The position numbers and the translations under genes are program-made. This document shows positions 17,078 through 25,012 of a DNA stretch of 27,684 bases, piece after piece; position 1 is the first letter of the stretch, and each line of letters opens with the position of its first letter. Origin of the DNA: Stygiolobus sp037389425 (GTDB lineage: Archaea; Thermoproteota; Thermoprotei_A; Sulfolobales; Sulfolobaceae); the NCBI RefSeq assembly GCF_037389425.1, contig NZ_JBBHKR010000015.1, positions 1-27,684 on the forward strand. The letters run 5' to 3'. The notes under the pieces are model-generated. The model was not told the origin of the DNA. It saw only the letters and a program-made list of their open reading frames with translations, and did no database searches.

Positions 17078-18073
17078 TGAGTAATTATATAAAAAGAGCT
17101 AAAATAGCTATTAAGTCTAGAATTACAGAAAAATTGGACCATTTGTATTCTTAAATATGCTTTTAAAAATCCCGAAATTCTTCTTAAATGTAAGGATGAT
17201 GGTGTAGTTAAAGTTAGCAGAGACGAGTTTGCGAAAATTTCATCCCTATATTATGAAGGAAAGATAATTAATTGCTCCAATAATTCTATTGGGTTTTATG
17301 TTAATGGAAATACTTATTGGATACCAGTAAACGAAATACTTATAGCTAGTGGAGAATTTGATAGTATTCTGAAAGCCCTCTATTATAATTGGAGATATAA
17401 TGGTAAGTATTGGGAAAAAGGAAATACAAAATTTAAACATATTTATTATGAAATTATTGAAACATTTGAGGATGAAGTATATGGTTACGTGGATGTTAAG
17501 AATAAATCAATAGTAGACGTAGGGGCTTTCGTAGGAGATACGGCTATTTATTTCGCAATTAAGGGGCTAAAAAGGTAATTGCAATAGAGCCTCACCCTGG
17601 AGCGTATGAAGAATTAGTGGAAAATATTAGGATAAACGGTCTTGAAGGATAGATCGTTCCATTAAATATGGCTGTAGGAGATAAGGAAGGATATATCGTC
17701 ATCTCCAATGTAGAAACCAAGCAGGCGCCGGTGACACCGTTCAAAGAGTCTGAAGGAAATGGAATAAAGGTTAAAAAGGGAAACATTAAATATTGTTATA
17801 AAGATGTACAATTTAGAAACTGATATACTAAAAATAGATTGCGAAGGATGTGAATATAACTTAATTTTAAACGATTACGAGGCAATATCTAAATTTGATC
17901 AATTAGCGTTTGAATACCATGCTTATAATATTGGTATGTCTATCTATAAGTTAATACAATTGCTTGAAGGAGAATACAACTGTAATTTTGTAGATGAACA
18001 CATATACAGGAAAAATGATCCAAACTGGGATTAAAATAAGATAGGTATGCTTCATTGTGTAAAAAGAAAATAG
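17077..18073 (+). pseudogene. FkbM-family methyltransferase, multiply broken
   Basis: This is homologous to the intact FkbM gene at 19184-20152. Recognisable parts, in different frames: MSNYIKRAKIAIKSRITEKL from ATG 17077, then after a shift near 17136 a long stretch to IVDVGAFVGDTAIYFAIKG (SAM-binding loop, DVGAFVGD). A shift near 17570 is followed by KKVIAIEPHPGAYEELVENI, a TAG at 17650-17652, another shift near 17800, LKIDCEGCEYNLILNDYEAI (the family CEGCE motif), and TAA at 18032-18034. The last frame would otherwise run to TAG 18071-18073 (NKIGMLHCVKRK). With at least three shifts and two nonsense codons this is an older wreck than its neighbours. It was probably the middle gene of a GT2-methyltransferase-GT2 operon. 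Confidence 0.85.
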
Positions 18074-18129
18074 TTCAATTTTATTAATCATATTGTCCCA
18101 CCATTGCATGATCGATAATGATACAGTAG

Positions 18130-18137
18130 TTTTATTA
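18130..18137 (+). promoter_or_regulatory. TATA-like box that decides the GT2 start at 18159
   Basis: TTTTATTA, centred about 26 bases before GTG 18159. This favours the GTG over the upstream ATG at 18093, whose extra 22 residues have no family match. Confidence 0.4.
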
Positions 18138-18158
18138 TTGTTTAGCCAATATGCTAAT

Positions 18159-18359
18159 GTGTTATCAATTGTTATTCCTACTTCCAACGCTGAGGATACA
18201 ATTGGTGAGTTATTAGAGAGTATTAAAGCTCAAGACTTCCATGACGATTATGAAGTAATCATAATAGACAACGGTTCTAAAGATAAGACCGAAGAGATTG
18301 TAAAAAAATATATAAATATTTTACCAATAAGGTACTTCAAGTATGAGGAAAAACTAGGT
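18159..18359 (+). repeat. 5' GT2 cassette, copy 2
   Basis: Matches 13248-13448 on the opposite strand from the start codon through codon 67, with the highest identity in the first 52 codons. The two genes are unrelated at DNA level after codon 67. Confidence 0.85.
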
Positions 18360-19127
18360 GTCGCAAACAGTAAAAATTCTGGAATTAATAAAGCTAGCGG
18401 AGAATTTATTCTCTTTTTAGATCAGGATGTAACATTACCTCCAAGCACATTATTCCAATTGTCTACTATATTAAATAAAGAGAATTATAATATAGTTTTT
18501 CAGCTAAAATTGGTTTACCCTAACGGTTTAATAGATAGTTGTGGGGGGCTTATTGATGAACTAGGCTATCCAAGGGAGCTTAGGAAAGGAGAGCCGGCAG
18601 AAAATCAATGTATAGACGTTACCGATATTCTTTATGCTAAAGGCTCTGCTATGCTAATCAGTAAAAAGCTTCTTGATGAGCTTCAAGGTTTTGATCCGAA
18701 TTACTTTTACGAGTATGATGACACTGATATATGCTTTAGGGCTATCAAAAGAGGATATAAAGTAAAGTTCTTGCCTATTAGCATATTTCATCATGAGCAC
18801 GGAGCGTTGTCTAAGGATTTGAGAAGTAGGGAAATAAAGCTAACGTATTTTATAGAGAGTAGGAGGCTTTATTTCATCTTAAAGAACTTCAGTAGGGGGT
18901 ATTTGTTTAGGAAAATACCTAAAGTCCTTTTCTACTTCTTCGGTTCAATGCTCATGGACTTAGTTAAGAGGAGGAAGACTTATTTGTTTAAAGCCAGGGT
19001 TAAGGCATTGGTTTGGGTTATATCCAAATTACCAGAAATTTACAGAAAGAGAAAGAATGAAATTTTCATTAATGAGGAAGAATTAATCAGAAGGGGTTTA
19101 ATAGTAAAACACAAATCAAAAATATAA
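18159..19127 (+). CDS. GT2-family glycosyltransferase, rhamnosyltransferase-like
   Basis: This is a GT-A enzyme of 322 residues from GTG 18159. The N-terminal 67 codons are nearly the same as those of the GT2 at 12315-13448. After that point it is a different enzyme: FILFLDQDVTLPP (metal site DQD), LIDSCGGLIDELGYPRELRK, AKGSAMLISKKLLDELQGFD and YFYEYDDTDICFRAIKRGYK, the arrangement typical of WbbL-type rhamnosyltransferases. The C-terminal tail is basic and amphipathic without clear membrane helices (KNFSRGYLFRKIPKVLFYFF may touch the membrane). I choose GTG 18159 because the homology to the paralogue begins exactly there and the TATA box at 18130-18137 fits. It probably descends from a three-gene operon whose first two genes are now broken. 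It looks intact. Confidence 0.85.
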   Translation: MLSIVIPTSNAEDTIGELLESIKAQDFHDDYEVIIIDNGSKDKTEEIVKKYINILPIRYFKYEEKLGVANSKNSGINKASGEFILFLDQDVTLPPSTLFQLSTILNKENYNIVFQLKLVYPNGLIDSCGGLIDELGYPRELRKGEPAENQCIDVTDILYAKGSAMLISKKLLDELQGFDPNYFYEYDDTDICFRAIKRGYKVKFLPISIFHHEHGALSKDLRSREIKLTYFIESRRLYFILKNFSRGYLFRKIPKVLFYFFGSMLMDLVKRRKTYLFKARVKALVWVISKLPEIYRKRKNEIFINEEELIRRGLIVKHKSKI

Positions 19128-19183
19128 AGACACTAATTTCGTGTAGACAAGATTATTCCTTATCTAAACACTCTAGGTTTTAT

Positions 19184-20152
19184 TTATTTAATTTTATCAC
19201 ACCATAACAACCCTATTTCTTCCTTAGAGACCCAAGGTGCCGATGAAGTTAGTTCGCAGTGAAAGTCACTAGATAATTTGTCTACTAATTTTGTATATTC
19301 AATACCAGTAAACTTTGCATGGTGTTCCATAAGTAATTTCTCAAACATCCTAACGTGCTCATAATCATTAAGTATTACATCAAACTCACAACCTTCACAG
19401 TCCATTTTGAGAAGATATGGCTCAGTAATTTGTTTCATAACCTCAGATAAGGTTACTATAGGAACCTCACATTCTCCATTAGTCCTTAAAGTAGAAAAAC
19501 GGTCTGAGTCATACGTTGGCGTATTACAAGGCACTTTAATCTTTCCACTCTTAGAACCTAGAGCAGCATTTATTAAAAATATTTTACCCTCTAAGTGGTT
19601 AAGCTTGACATTCTCTATAGCTCGAGCGTACACGTTAGGTAAAGGCTCAACGCCTACAACTTTCCTAGCTCCTTTTAATGCAAAATAGATTGATGAGTCA
19701 CCAACATTAGCACCTATGTCAACAACATCTCTACCATAGACATCTATATTATCGTATGCATGTCCGTCAATTATCTCGAAAACAGAATGGCTAACATATT
19801 TGAAAAAGACGCCTTCTTTCTCTACAACGCCGTCCTTATACTTCCATCCCCGTTTTAAGCCCTCGTATAAAAATTTAAATCCTTCTTTGTAAATATGATT
19901 GTCAACTTGAAAATCTTGAATTTTAGTTTTTATTATAAGCTTATTACCCTCATTCATTATCTCCTGTATTTCCTTATCGTAAAACATATTTACAATATCC
20001 GAATAAAACCGCCTACTAACGACGAATTCTTTTCCGCCTACTTTAATCTTGATTTTCTCCTTTCCTTTCATATATTCTAACGCTAATGGTAACCAGTTAT
20101 CTATAATCTCTCTGCTCTTTAGGAACACCTTGACTTTCCTAGTTAAATACAC
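19184..20152 (-). CDS. FkbM-family SAM-dependent methyltransferase
   Basis: The product has 322 residues. FkbM enzymes O-methylate small molecules or sugars, so here the likely target is a glycan sugar. Seen: an N-terminal region of about 135 residues without a clear match, the SAM-binding loop VVDIGANVGDSSIYFALKG (143-161), the acidic VVGVEPLPNVYARAIENVKL, and LLKMDCEGCEFDVILNDYE (247-265), the family's C-terminal signature. The start is GTG 20152 with an ATTTAAATAAC box about 30 bases upstream, so it is a leaderless single gene. It is convergent with the GT2 at 18159-19127 and paralogous to the broken copy at 17077-18073, so the cell keeps one working member. Intact. Confidence 0.85.
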   Translation of the reverse strand: MYLTRKVKVFLKSREIIDNWLPLALEYMKGKEKIKIKVGGKEFVVSRRFYSDIVNMFYDKEIQEIMNEGNKLIIKTKIQDFQVDNHIYKEGFKFLYEGLKRGWKYKDGVVEKEGVFFKYVSHSVFEIIDGHAYDNIDVYGRDVVDIGANVGDSSIYFALKGARKVVGVEPLPNVYARAIENVKLNHLEGKIFLINAALGSKSGKIKVPCNTPTYDSDRFSTLRTNGECEVPIVTLSEVMKQITEPYLLKMDCEGCEFDVILNDYEHVRMFEKLLMEHHAKFTGIEYTKLVDKLSSDFHCELTSSAPWVSKEEIGLLWCDKIK

Positions 20153-20211
20153 AACCTTTATTCCTTTTCCCGTTATTTAAATGTCGCTGTTATGAGTTAC
20201 CGGAACTTCCC

Positions 20212-21102
20212 TCATCTAGTAAGCCTTGATTGATATTCCTTTAAACCGTCTTTAATCCCTTTCATTACTTCTAAAGCATTATTGGGCGAATATAATATAA
20301 GGATAATAGATGAGACTAAAACGTACCATATAGCTTTAGGCTTTGAATACCACTTAAAAGAAAAATAAGTATTAGCTTTAGACTTACCGAAAATTCGTCT
20401 CGATAAAGATACTCCTCTATTTCCTCCTTCCTCAATAGGTATGTGGTAAACGTAAAAATATGGGTTAAAGACTAGTTTATATCCAGCCTTTTTAACTCCC
20501 TGCTGAAAGTCGCTCTCCTCTCTAAACCCGTTAGTACTGTCGTAGAATTCATCATACCTAACGTTTTTCACGGCCTCACCTTTTATCATGAAGAAAGCTG
20601 GGACAAACTCAGCAAGCCTGGGGCCGTTCTTAACGTCCAAGAAAATATAACCTAAAGCTTTACTTAATGAGTCCGCAATTGGAAGATTTAAGAAGAAGTC
20701 AGGGTCTACTGCCCTATTACCCAGATTAATCACTTTGCCCCCCACTACCCCAATTGACCCGTGAAGGAGAATCCTCAAGGTCCCCTTCACGTCACTTTCT
20801 GTTGGAATATAGTGGTCGTCGTCTGCACATATCATAAACCTACAGTCATTTTGTAAAGCCATCTCCAACACGCGATTTTTAGCTGTAGTTGTCCCGCTCC
20901 TCTTATCGCTTATCTCGTATATAACGCTTTTACCTTTAATTTCCTCTAAAGCCTCTTTATATCCTTCATACTCTTCCCTCTTTGATGAGTCGGCCTTAAT
21001 GATTAGAGTGTCAACTTCCTTTCTATCTAACCAGCTCTTCAGCGTCTTTTTGAATAATTCCGATCTGTTATACGAAGTTATTAGAACTGCTAGTTTACAC
21101 AT
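20212..21102 (-). CDS. GT2-family glycosyltransferase
   Basis: The 296-residue GT-A enzyme starts MCKLAVLITSYNRSELFKKT. The metal site is FMICADDDHYIPTESD (DDD near 94-96). FREESDFQQGVKKAGYKLVF (about 195-214) is the catalytic acidic region, followed by YHIPIEEGG. One hydrophobic helix near the C terminus (AIWYVLVSSIILILY) may anchor it to the membrane. ATG 21102 overlaps the end of the DPM-synthase-like gene by 8 bases, so the two are one transcription unit and translation is probably coupled. The pair may act in successive steps of the same glycan. Intact. Confidence 0.85.
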   Translation of the reverse strand: MCKLAVLITSYNRSELFKKTLKSWLDRKEVDTLIIKADSSKREEYEGYKEALEEIKGKSVIYEISDKRSGTTTAKNRVLEMALQNDCRFMICADDDHYIPTESDVKGTLRILLHGSIGVVGGKVINLGNRAVDPDFFLNLPIADSLSKALGYIFLDVKNGPRLAEFVPAFFMIKGEAVKNVRYDEFYDSTNGFREESDFQQGVKKAGYKLVFNPYFYVYHIPIEEGGNRGVSLSRRIFGKSKANTYFSFKWYSKPKAIWYVLVSSIILILYSPNNALEVMKGIKDGLKEYQSRLTR

Positions 21103-21991
21103 CTCTCTTCAAACCTCCTATTTTCTCATTTAGTCTGTACTCCATTCTCTTTAAATAAAGGGCTAGCACGGATAGGAGGAGGGATATAAGCCCTACGTTA
21201 AATAAGCTGAAGCCTATAAATGCTAGGACAAAGTGGAAAATGTGAAAAGCTAAGTAGTCTAAAGCTACGTAAGACAGTATGGCAAACCCGGGTAGTAATA
21301 ATACTGACCCTACTACGAATATGAGGAATACTGGGTTGAACTTAGCTGCGAGCAGAATTGTATCGAAGAGTATTTTGAGACCATGTATTTTCTTTAATTT
21401 GCTCTCTCCTTTTCTAGCCCTATAATCACCAATTACTTCTCCTATCCTCTTTGAATGGGAAGCTAAGTAAGCGCTTATAGCGACTTCAATGGAGAAACCT
21501 TTGACTTCAAAGTTAACTCCTTTAACTTCATTAGTCCTCAAGACGTAAAAACCGGAAAGAACGTCTTTCAATTTGGTCCCGAAAAGTAAGTTGAACGTTT
21601 TAGTTATAACCCAGTTACCGAAGCGGTTAAGTAAAGGTATGTTTTTCCTATTCCCTCTCACGACAATTACCTCATCGTAATCCTCCATTATTTTTAACGC
21701 CTTGATCACATCGGCAGGATTATAAGTATAGTCTCCGTCAATTACTACCACATAAGGTGTATCTACGTGTTTTAATCCGGTCATTATGGCCAAAGCTTTT
21801 CCCTTCCCTTGTTGGTAGATCACTTTAGCTCCTTTCTCTTTTGCTATTTCTGCAGTCCCGTCAGTTGAGTTTCCGTCTACTACTATTATTTTATTGAATC
21901 CTAAGGACTTTATTTCATCAATTACTTGTCCAATTCCATTCCTCTCGTTAAGCGTGGGTATTAAGAACGTCACTACTTCTTCTAAACCCAT
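21095..21991 (-). CDS. Dolichyl-phosphate-mannose-synthase-like GT2 with membrane tail
   Basis: The GT-A domain is of DPM1/AglD type and likely makes a lipid-phosphate sugar or adds a sugar to a lipid-linked acceptor. Seen: VVTFLIPTLNERNGIGQVID, IIVVDGNSTDGTAEIAKEKG, the KGKALAIMTGL loop, the metal site YVVVIDGDYTYNPADV, RFGNWVITKTFNLLFGTKLK and DVLSGFYVLRTNEVKG, all characteristic. Two to three hydrophobic helices close the protein. I place the start at ATG 21991 (298 residues), not at 22078: the longer form adds a 29-residue extension without homology, and a TATA box at 22013-22023 lies about 27 bases before ATG 21991. It is first gene of a two-gene unit with the GT2 at 20212. Intact. Confidence 0.8.
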   Translation of the reverse strand: MGLEEVVTFLIPTLNERNGIGQVIDEIKSLGFNKIIVVDGNSTDGTAEIAKEKGAKVIYQQGKGKALAIMTGLKHVDTPYVVVIDGDYTYNPADVIKALKIMEDYDEVIVVRGNRKNIPLLNRFGNWVITKTFNLLFGTKLKDVLSGFYVLRTNEVKGVNFEVKGFSIEVAISAYLASHSKRIGEVIGDYRARKGESKLKKIHGLKILFDTILLAAKFNPVFLIFVVGSVLLLPGFAILSYVALDYLAFHIFHFVLAFIGFSLFNVGLISLLLSVLALYLKRMEYRLNEKIGGLKRDV

Positions 21992-22012
21992 TCTGTCAAT
22001 AATTTTTGAAAT

Positions 22013-22023
22013 AAATTTATAAG
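22013..22023 (-). promoter_or_regulatory. TATA box of the DPM-synthase-like gene, decides its start
   Basis: On the minus strand CTTATAAATTT, about 27 bases upstream of ATG 21991, supporting a leaderless start there. Confidence 0.5.
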
Positions 22024-22078
22024 CCTTTTTCTTGAGGTTTAAAAGATTCCAGAATTGCACAAATGTTAACGAAAGCAT

Positions 22079-22459
22079 TACAAAAGGCTGATCACCCCTT
22101 CCAAGATTGGAGACGTCAGTAATTAAAATACGGTGTGAGAATAACGTTCGTTTTCGCTAGGACGCATGAATTAAGATAAATCATGGTATTTATCTCTTTA
22201 AATAGTCTAATACAGTTAGTGTTTGTACTATAAAATGTTTTAACATGAAGACGTGGTAAGCTTAAAGAGTGAGGCTTTGAACTAGAAGGTGTTTCTCTCG
22301 CCGATTATTTAGGCTATCTACTAAGAAGTTAGGAACTAAATAGGGAAGCAGTTGTTCTATCTAAGCAGCTATTAGCTAACCTAGATACAAGAAGCTAACA
22401 CACAAATAGTGCTCTTAAAATTACATAAATCAATAAGAATTAAAAAGAAGGAGAGAAGC
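22079..22459. other. Intergenic stretch with a possible decayed small gene
   Basis: No intact gene. On the plus strand 22261-22398 reads protein-like across two stops: GFELEGVSLADYLGYLLRS, a TAG, then ELNREAVVLSKQLLANLDTRS and a stop. The pattern faintly recalls the small PaREP1-type archaeal proteins, but this is only an impression. The rest is A+T-rich and holds nothing I recognise. Confidence 0.25.
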
Positions 22460-22987
22460 TCATTTTTTAAGCTTTCTAGTTTCTAAATACGATGGAATAA
22501 ATAGAAAACTTATTGCTAACGCAATCCAATATATGATCTGAGGATAGAAGGTAAAGGTTAATAGTAAGTTAACGTTCTCATATTTTACGCTCACTAATTC
22601 CTTACCAATTTCTAAAAACGAATAGTTAGAGTATATACCGTGCGAGGACATTAAATACGTTATCACTACATATATTACGAGGGGATATACTAAATATGAG
22701 ATAGTTAACATAAGTAAAATTCTGTTTCTTATTATTATTTTTCCTTTTAAAAATAAGTAAATATCTCTACTTATTACTATTATTAAAAATATTCTAAAAG
22801 CTTCCAGAGCTGCACTTATTACGTATGAAATCTTAAGAAACGTTCCCAGGAAATATATGGACATTTGGAATGGGGAAGTCTCTATTACTACAAGTCCGCC
22901 AAAATTATAAGTCCACCAGTAAAAAGGTAGTACGATTATAATTAGGCTAGAAATTAGGTAAATTAACGTGAAGGGATACTTTATCAT
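22460..22987 (-). CDS. Small polytopic membrane protein, unknown function
   Basis: The 175-residue product has four to five hydrophobic helices (about residues 5-22, 40-60, 62-78, 88-112 and 140-163) and a lysine-rich cytosolic tail (YLETRKLKK). The loop between the last two helices carries a sequon (NYS). I recognise no family. Its ATG overlaps the stop of the preceding gene by four bases (ATGA), so it is co-transcribed and coupled with the repeat protein. A role as membrane partner, chaperone or anchor for that surface protein is the obvious guess. It could also be an independent membrane component. Confidence 0.65.
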   Translation of the reverse strand: MIKYPFTLIYLISSLIIIVLPFYWWTYNFGGLVVIETSPFQMSIYFLGTFLKISYVISAALEAFRIFLIIVISRDIYLFLKGKIIIRNRILLMLTISYLVYPLVIYVVITYLMSSHGIYSNYSFLEIGKELVSVKYENVNLLLTFTFYPQIIYWIALAISFLFIPSYLETRKLKK

Positions 22988-24621
22988 AGTCCCACCACGT
23001 ATGTAATATTTGTTTGGCCTATCTGAGCTTTTATAGTAATATTTTCGTCGAACACTTCACTTTCGTTTATTATTTTGATTTCCAATAATTGTGTATACCC
23101 AGGAGGGATTGTATAAATCTTGGTTAGATATAAATATTTGCCGGTTATGTTGTAAATGATGATAGTTTCGTTGAAAGGATTGTGAACTGGAACATCTACT
23201 TGATTTATGGAAATAGATAATGAGTTACTTACTTCGAAGCTTTCGCTTATATTTTCTCCATAAACGTTGGCAAGGAGCGTTATTTTCTCATTAGGAATGC
23301 CGGTGAAATTAGTTACATAAATTCTTAAAATTCCGTGGCTGAAAGGTTTAATTTCAGTTTTATTTAATAAATATAAATATTTGCCGGTTATGTTATAGAT
23401 TATAAGAGTAGTGTTCAGAGGATTGCTAACAGTTATGGATACTTCTCCACTTTCGTAATACGTCAGGTTTATAGAACTGCCCAAAGGAAAAGTTTTAGTA
23501 ATATTAATATTTCCTATTCCCACTAGTACAGTTATATTTTCTGTCTTATCTTTTATATTATTGTACAATAGGTAGAAATTAGTTACATTAAAAGGTAAAT
23601 ATGAGTAACCGGGCTTCAAAGCATATACACTTTCTAGTTGGAAATACTCTCCATAAGCTTTGTATAACATGATAGTAAAGTTAAACGGATTATATACTTT
23701 AATATTTACGACTCCTCCAAGAGTATTGGGTAATGAAATGTTGAAGTTTTTGCCTAATAATTCTTCCTTGCTTATTTTTATTCCATCAACTTCTACACTA
23801 ACACTTACTATTTCCTTACTTTGATTATATAAATTATAAAACCCGGTAAAATTACTAACGTAAAATACTGCAGTAGAAGTAGCATTACTTCCTATGGTAA
23901 TATTCTTTTCTAAGTACAAATATTTTCCAGTTATATTGTCAATAATTATGCTGTATGGGAAAGTATTGGTAATATTCACACTTACTGTTCCACCTTGATA
24001 ATTTGGTACAGATAGAGAGATATTTGAGCTTTTAGATAAAATCATGTAACTAGTAAAATTTATTCCATCAACATTTATGTGGAAAGTGACGTTTTCCTCT
24101 CCTTTGCTATAAAGTTCATAAAACCCCGTAAAGTTCGTTATATTGATAAATACCTTTTTCTCTTCCATTGGGGTAAAATATTGCTCAGAGGAAAGAATTA
24201 GGTACTTTCCTGTGATATTTTCTATTATTATACTCTGATTGAAATCATTGTATATATTTAAATAAACCCCTCTAATGTTTATAGAACTAAGATTTACGAA
24301 TAGCTTTCCAGTAATCCGGTTAGGAATTTTAGGTATATTTATTTTTAAATTTCCCGTTAAATTATGATAAAAAGAGGGAACTTCAACACTTAACTTGCCA
24401 GAAATTTGTTTATACTCATTTGCTAACTGAGTCAGATTTTGGAGATCTATATTAAACGAAGAAATAGAAAAATTTTTAGGTATTATATAGTTTATTTGAT
24501 TAGCTATTTGCTTAGGTTGATTTACATATGTATTTATATTTGCCGGAACGTTAGTTATTATAATATAAGCCGAGAAAAAGGCTATAGCAATAATAGCTCC
24601 AATAAGCTTTACTAAATCCAT
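22984..24621 (-). CDS. Surface protein with five tandem beta-rich (LEA14/WHy-like) repeats
   Basis: The 545-residue product has one N-terminal hydrophobic helix (about 5-23) acting as signal anchor and an outside part of about 520 residues. From residue 115 on there are five repeats of 70-90 residues. Each opens like VYNPFNFTIMLYKAYGEYF or HNPFNETIIIYNITGKYLYL, continues with a turn near PPGY/KPGY and, in the first four, VTNF or SNFTGF. The NPFN start, the paired strands and the proline-glycine turn resemble LEA14/WHy beta-sandwich domains (inference). I count about 33 N-x-S/T sequons, an extreme density, so the protein is probably a heavily N-glycosylated surface component and might be a target of the glycans made here. 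ATG 24621 has TATA-like boxes at about 30 and 38 bases upstream. It is first gene of a pair with 22460. Confidence 0.7.
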   Translation of the reverse strand: MDLVKLIGAIIAIAFFSAYIIITNVPANINTYVNQPKQIANQINYIIPKNFSISSFNIDLQNLTQLANEYKQISGKLSVEVPSFYHNLTGNLKINIPKIPNRITGKLFVNLSSINIRGVYLNIYNDFNQSIIIENITGKYLILSSEQYFTPMEEKKVFINITNFTGFYELYSKGEENVTFHINVDGINFTSYMILSKSSNISLSVPNYQGGTVSVNITNTFPYSIIIDNITGKYLYLEKNITIGSNATSTAVFYVSNFTGFYNLYNQSKEIVSVSVEVDGIKISKEELLGKNFNISLPNTLGGVVNIKVYNPFNFTIMLYKAYGEYFQLESVYALKPGYSYLPFNVTNFYLLYNNIKDKTENITVLVGIGNINITKTFPLGSSINLTYYESGEVSITVSNPLNTTLIIYNITGKYLYLLNKTEIKPFSHGILRIYVTNFTGIPNEKITLLANVYGENISESFEVSNSLSISINQVDVPVHNPFNETIIIYNITGKYLYLTKIYTIPPGYTQLLEIKIINESEVFDENITIKAQIGQTNITYVVGL

Positions 24622-24678
24622 GATAGTATTTATGAAAAGTTACTTAAAAGTATTTATAGAGCCTTTTTTCTAGGTACA

Positions 24679-24699
24679 AATATTCAATAAATGAATATT
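24679..24699. promoter_or_regulatory. Perfect palindrome AATATTCA-N5-TGAATATT, possible operator
   Basis: Two 8-base arms (24679-24686 and 24692-24699) with a 5-base spacer, about 60 bases upstream of the surface-protein gene and 30 bases upstream of the short frame at 24728. Arms about one helical turn apart are what a dimeric winged-helix regulator would bind. Chance occurrence in A+T-rich DNA is possible. Confidence 0.3.
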
Positions 24700-24727
24700 A
24701 CTTAGGAAAAAAATGAGTTGATTGTAT

Positions 24728-24838
24728 ATGTTAAGTTGTATAAGAGCACTCGTGATGCTAGGTATAACTAAACCTACAAAGATTTTAGCGAAGTACACGA
24801 TGAACCGTTGTCTCAAGCTCTATTATAGTGTCTTTTAG
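24728..24838 (+). CDS. 36-residue open frame, possibly a truncated helix-turn-helix gene
   Basis: ATG 24728 to TAG 24838. The product, with RALVMLGITKPTKILAKYTM, looks like the first helix-turn-helix of a DNA-binding protein or recombinase, cut short. No good promoter spacing is seen. It may be a gene remnant or chance. Confidence 0.2.
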   Translation: MLSCIRALVMLGITKPTKILAKYTMNRCLKLYYSVF

Positions 24839-24983
24839 ATAGATGATAACAAAAGATTAAATTTTATAAACTTACAATATACTTACAGTTTATAATTATG
24901 GAAGATTTTTAAAGGCTAGATAAATAGTTACCTTTACCGTTCCAAAAAACAGTACAGAAGGACTAAGTCGATTTGAGAAAAGG

Positions 24984-24994
24984 CTTTTTTAAAG
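24984..24994 (+). promoter_or_regulatory. TATA-like box that decides the GT2 start at 25013
   Basis: CTTTTTTAAAG, centre about 24 bases before ATG 25013 but only about 10 before ATG 24998, so the second ATG is the better start. Confidence 0.4.
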
Positions 24995-25012
24995 CAAATG
25001 AGCACATCTTTT

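Larger units (their letters stand above)
24622..24983. other. Intergenic stretch with a palindrome and a short open frame
   Basis: It holds divergent promoters for the genes at 24621 and 25013, a perfect 8-base inverted repeat at 24679-24699, and a 36-codon frame at 24728-24838 listed separately. I see nothing else. Confidence 0.35.

Noticed and set aside
17592..17786. Minus-strand frame of 64 codons
   Set aside because: It is antisense to the broken methyltransferase and has no features of its own.
14828..18034. In-frame stops as recoded codons (pyrrolysine or readthrough)
   Set aside because: The stops are of different types (TAA and TAG) at unrelated positions, next to frameshifts; Sulfolobales are not known to encode pyrrolysine. 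Ordinary mutation explains them.
19407..19688. 93-codon plus-strand frame
   Set aside because: It lies antisense within the intact FkbM methyltransferase gene.
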